64,000 bases of DNA from Burkholderia cepacia. GTDB lineage: Bacteria; Pseudomonadota; Gammaproteobacteria; Burkholderiales; Burkholderiaceae. The stretch spans positions 186,001 to 250,000 of the forward strand of contig NZ_CP073637.1 in assembly GCF_029962485.1 (NCBI RefSeq). Direction: 5' to 3'. A model generated the notes under the pieces. The model did no database searches. It saw nothing but the letters and a program-made list of their open reading frames with translations, and was not told the origin of the DNA. The position numbers were made by a program, and so were the translations under genes. Shown here piece by piece: positions 62,799 through 64,000 of the stretch; position 1 is the stretch's first letter, and each line of letters begins with the position of its first letter.

Positions 62799-64000
62799 AT
62801 GTCGACACTGCACGATACAGCGATAGATAAATTGGAACTTGATGGAGTAAGCGCCCGGCTTGTTCGGGCCATCAAGCAGCACGCGACCATCGATATCCAT
62901 CAACTGAGCCTCATTGAGGGCCCGGACTTGGCCGGCGAAGTCGGCATACCAAGCTTCGACGAGATTCTGGATCGGCTGTTGCAAGCAGGCTGGATCGTGC
63001 GCAATGGCGACATGTTGAGTTTGAGTGAGAAGGGGGAAGTAAGCTTCGCTGATGCAACCACGGAAGCTTCTACCGAGGAAGAAGTTATAGGTCTCGACGA
63101 TGGACCGACGAAACCCTACGACGTAGCAAAACTCAAGGTCGAACAACGTACTCTGAGTGTTTTTCAGGCGCTTCGAAAGATCGAAAAAAAAGAGATCATA
63201 CTGAATCCCGATTTTCAGCGCGCGTTTGTATGGGATGCCGTAAGACAAAGCAGACTGATAGAATCAATTTTGATACGCATCCCTCTGCCAGCGTTTTATT
63301 TGGACGCAACGGATGCCGTGCAGTGGAATGTTGTTGATGGATTGCAGCGCCTCAGTACGCTTTATCGCTATTGCCGTGGCGTAAGCTTTCCTCTCACAGG
63401 TTTGGAATTTCTCGTTGAGCTCACAGGAAAAAAATTCTCAGAGCTTCCTCAGAAATATCAGGTCATGATTGAGGACGATACGCAGCTAATCTTCAATAAC
63501 CTGTTGCCCGGAACTCCAGCAAAAGCCAAATTTACGATTTTCTCGCGAGTGAATACTGGAGGAATGCAGCTGACTGCTCAAGAGATTCGGCATGCACTAA
63601 ATCAGGGGCCAATTACCAATTTGCTGGGGCGAATCGCATTGAGCGCCAAATTTTTGGAGGCGACAGATCGTGCAGTTGACTCCCGGCGAATGTCAGACCG
63701 CGAACTGATTTTGCGAACTTTGGCATTTTCGCAATTCGGCCTGGCGAAATATCCGGAGTTCGGCGATCTTGATGCTTTTTTGGTCGATGCTATGGAGACA
63801 TTTAATGAATTCTCCAAAGCGCAACTCGCTCAGGTTGAAGCAGAATTCTTCGAATCCTTGGGCAAGGTGAGAGCAATCTTTGGACGTTATGCCTTTCGGA
63901 AATTCTATGAGCGGGGCGGCCGGCGAAGCCCCCTCAATAAGGCCTTGTTTGAGGCATGGTTATCGAATGTTCGGGGATATTCGCACAATACATTGGTGGC
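62799..64000 (+). CDS. Winged-helix/DUF262 protein (N-terminal part)
   Basis: A 400-codon frame still open at the window edge. Residues 1-85 look like a winged-helix domain (LVRAIKQHATIDIHQLSLIEG, ILDRLLQAGWIVRNGDMLSLSEKG). From about 115 it is a DUF262/GmrS-like ParB-nuclease fold with NPDFQR (136-141), DGLQR (180-184) and FSRVNTGGMQLTAQEIRHAL (249-268). DUF262 proteins act in GmrSD-type DNA restriction and related defence. GGAAG precedes the ATG. The C-terminal part is not visible. Confidence 0.8.
   Translation, partial: MSTLHDTAIDKLELDGVSARLVRAIKQHATIDIHQLSLIEGPDLAGEVGIPSFDEILDRLLQAGWIVRNGDMLSLSEKGEVSFADATTEASTEEEVIGLDDGPTKPYDVAKLKVEQRTLSVFQALRKIEKKEIILNPDFQRAFVWDAVRQSRLIESILIRIPLPAFYLDATDAVQWNVVDGLQRLSTLYRYCRGVSFPLTGLEFLVELTGKKFSELPQKYQVMIEDDTQLIFNNLLPGTPAKAKFTIFSRVNTGGMQLTAQEIRHALNQGPITNLLGRIALSAKFLEATDRAVDSRRMSDRELILRTLAFSQFGLAKYPEFGDLDAFLVDAMETFNEFSKAQLAQVEAEFFESLGKVRAIFGRYAFRKFYERGGRRSPLNKALFEAWLSNVRGYSHNTLV

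Overview
The window looks like a chromosome 1 segment of a Burkholderia cepacia complex organism. The evidence is the GC-rich, strongly biased coding sequence, the betaproteobacterial gene order flhDC-motAB-che-flhBAFG-fliA, an S-adenosylhomocysteine (SAH) riboswitch ahead of ahcY, and paired DUF2844/DUF3443 genes. The species assignment is inference from gene content and order; no database search was run.

Layout. 1-4069: the tail of a BadF/BadG-type sugar kinase, a HAD phosphatase, an aquaporin, a short H-NS-like protein and a glycosyltransferase. 4733-17076: flagellar master regulator flhDC, stator motAB behind a recognisable sigma-28 promoter, and a full chemotaxis operon (cheY-like, cheA, cheW, receptor, cheR, cheD, cheB, cheY, cheZ), many of whose junctions overlap or nearly touch. 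17337-20431: a DUF2844/DUF3443 periplasm/lipoprotein pair, a VOC-fold protein and a DUF805 membrane protein. 20752-27387: flhB-flhA-flhF-flhG-fliA, with overlapping starts from flhB to flhG. 27461-30373: SAH riboswitch, ahcY, a small membrane protein and metF, a methyl-cycle group. 30468-41731: housekeeping and accessory genes (amidase, dienelactone hydrolase, nitronate monooxygenase, branched-chain amino acid binding protein, MFS exporter, FMN-binding protein, a second H-NS-like protein, CDF metal transporter, Lrp regulator, metallohydrolase plus exonuclease). 42388-46334: rlpA and an envelope group that matches the E. coli rsmI/yraN/diaA/dolP neighbourhood, ending in a cytochrome c. 46401-46476: tRNA-Ala(CGC).

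From the tRNA to the right edge lies an integrated element with visibly different base composition and long intergenic gaps. It holds a stand-alone arm-type DNA-binding protein, a P4-type tyrosine integrase, a P4-type primase/helicase, an AlpA-like regulator, a DUF6499-like protein, a frameshifted XRE regulator, a two-gene unit with a papain/C39-like cysteine protease, an intact type I restriction-modification operon (hsdM-hsdS-hsdR), a serine resolvase with inverted repeats beside it, and a winged-helix/DUF262 protein cut by the window end. The matching right attachment site was not found, so the island continues past 64000.

The most interesting items are the coupled 97-aa protein plus cysteine-protease pair, the DUF262 fusion, the arm-domain-only protein beside the integrase, the DUF3443 lipoprotein with two aspartic-protease-like motifs, an FlhG without either P-loop lysine, and a run of stem-loops behind a consensus -10 between the metallohydrolase gene and rlpA.
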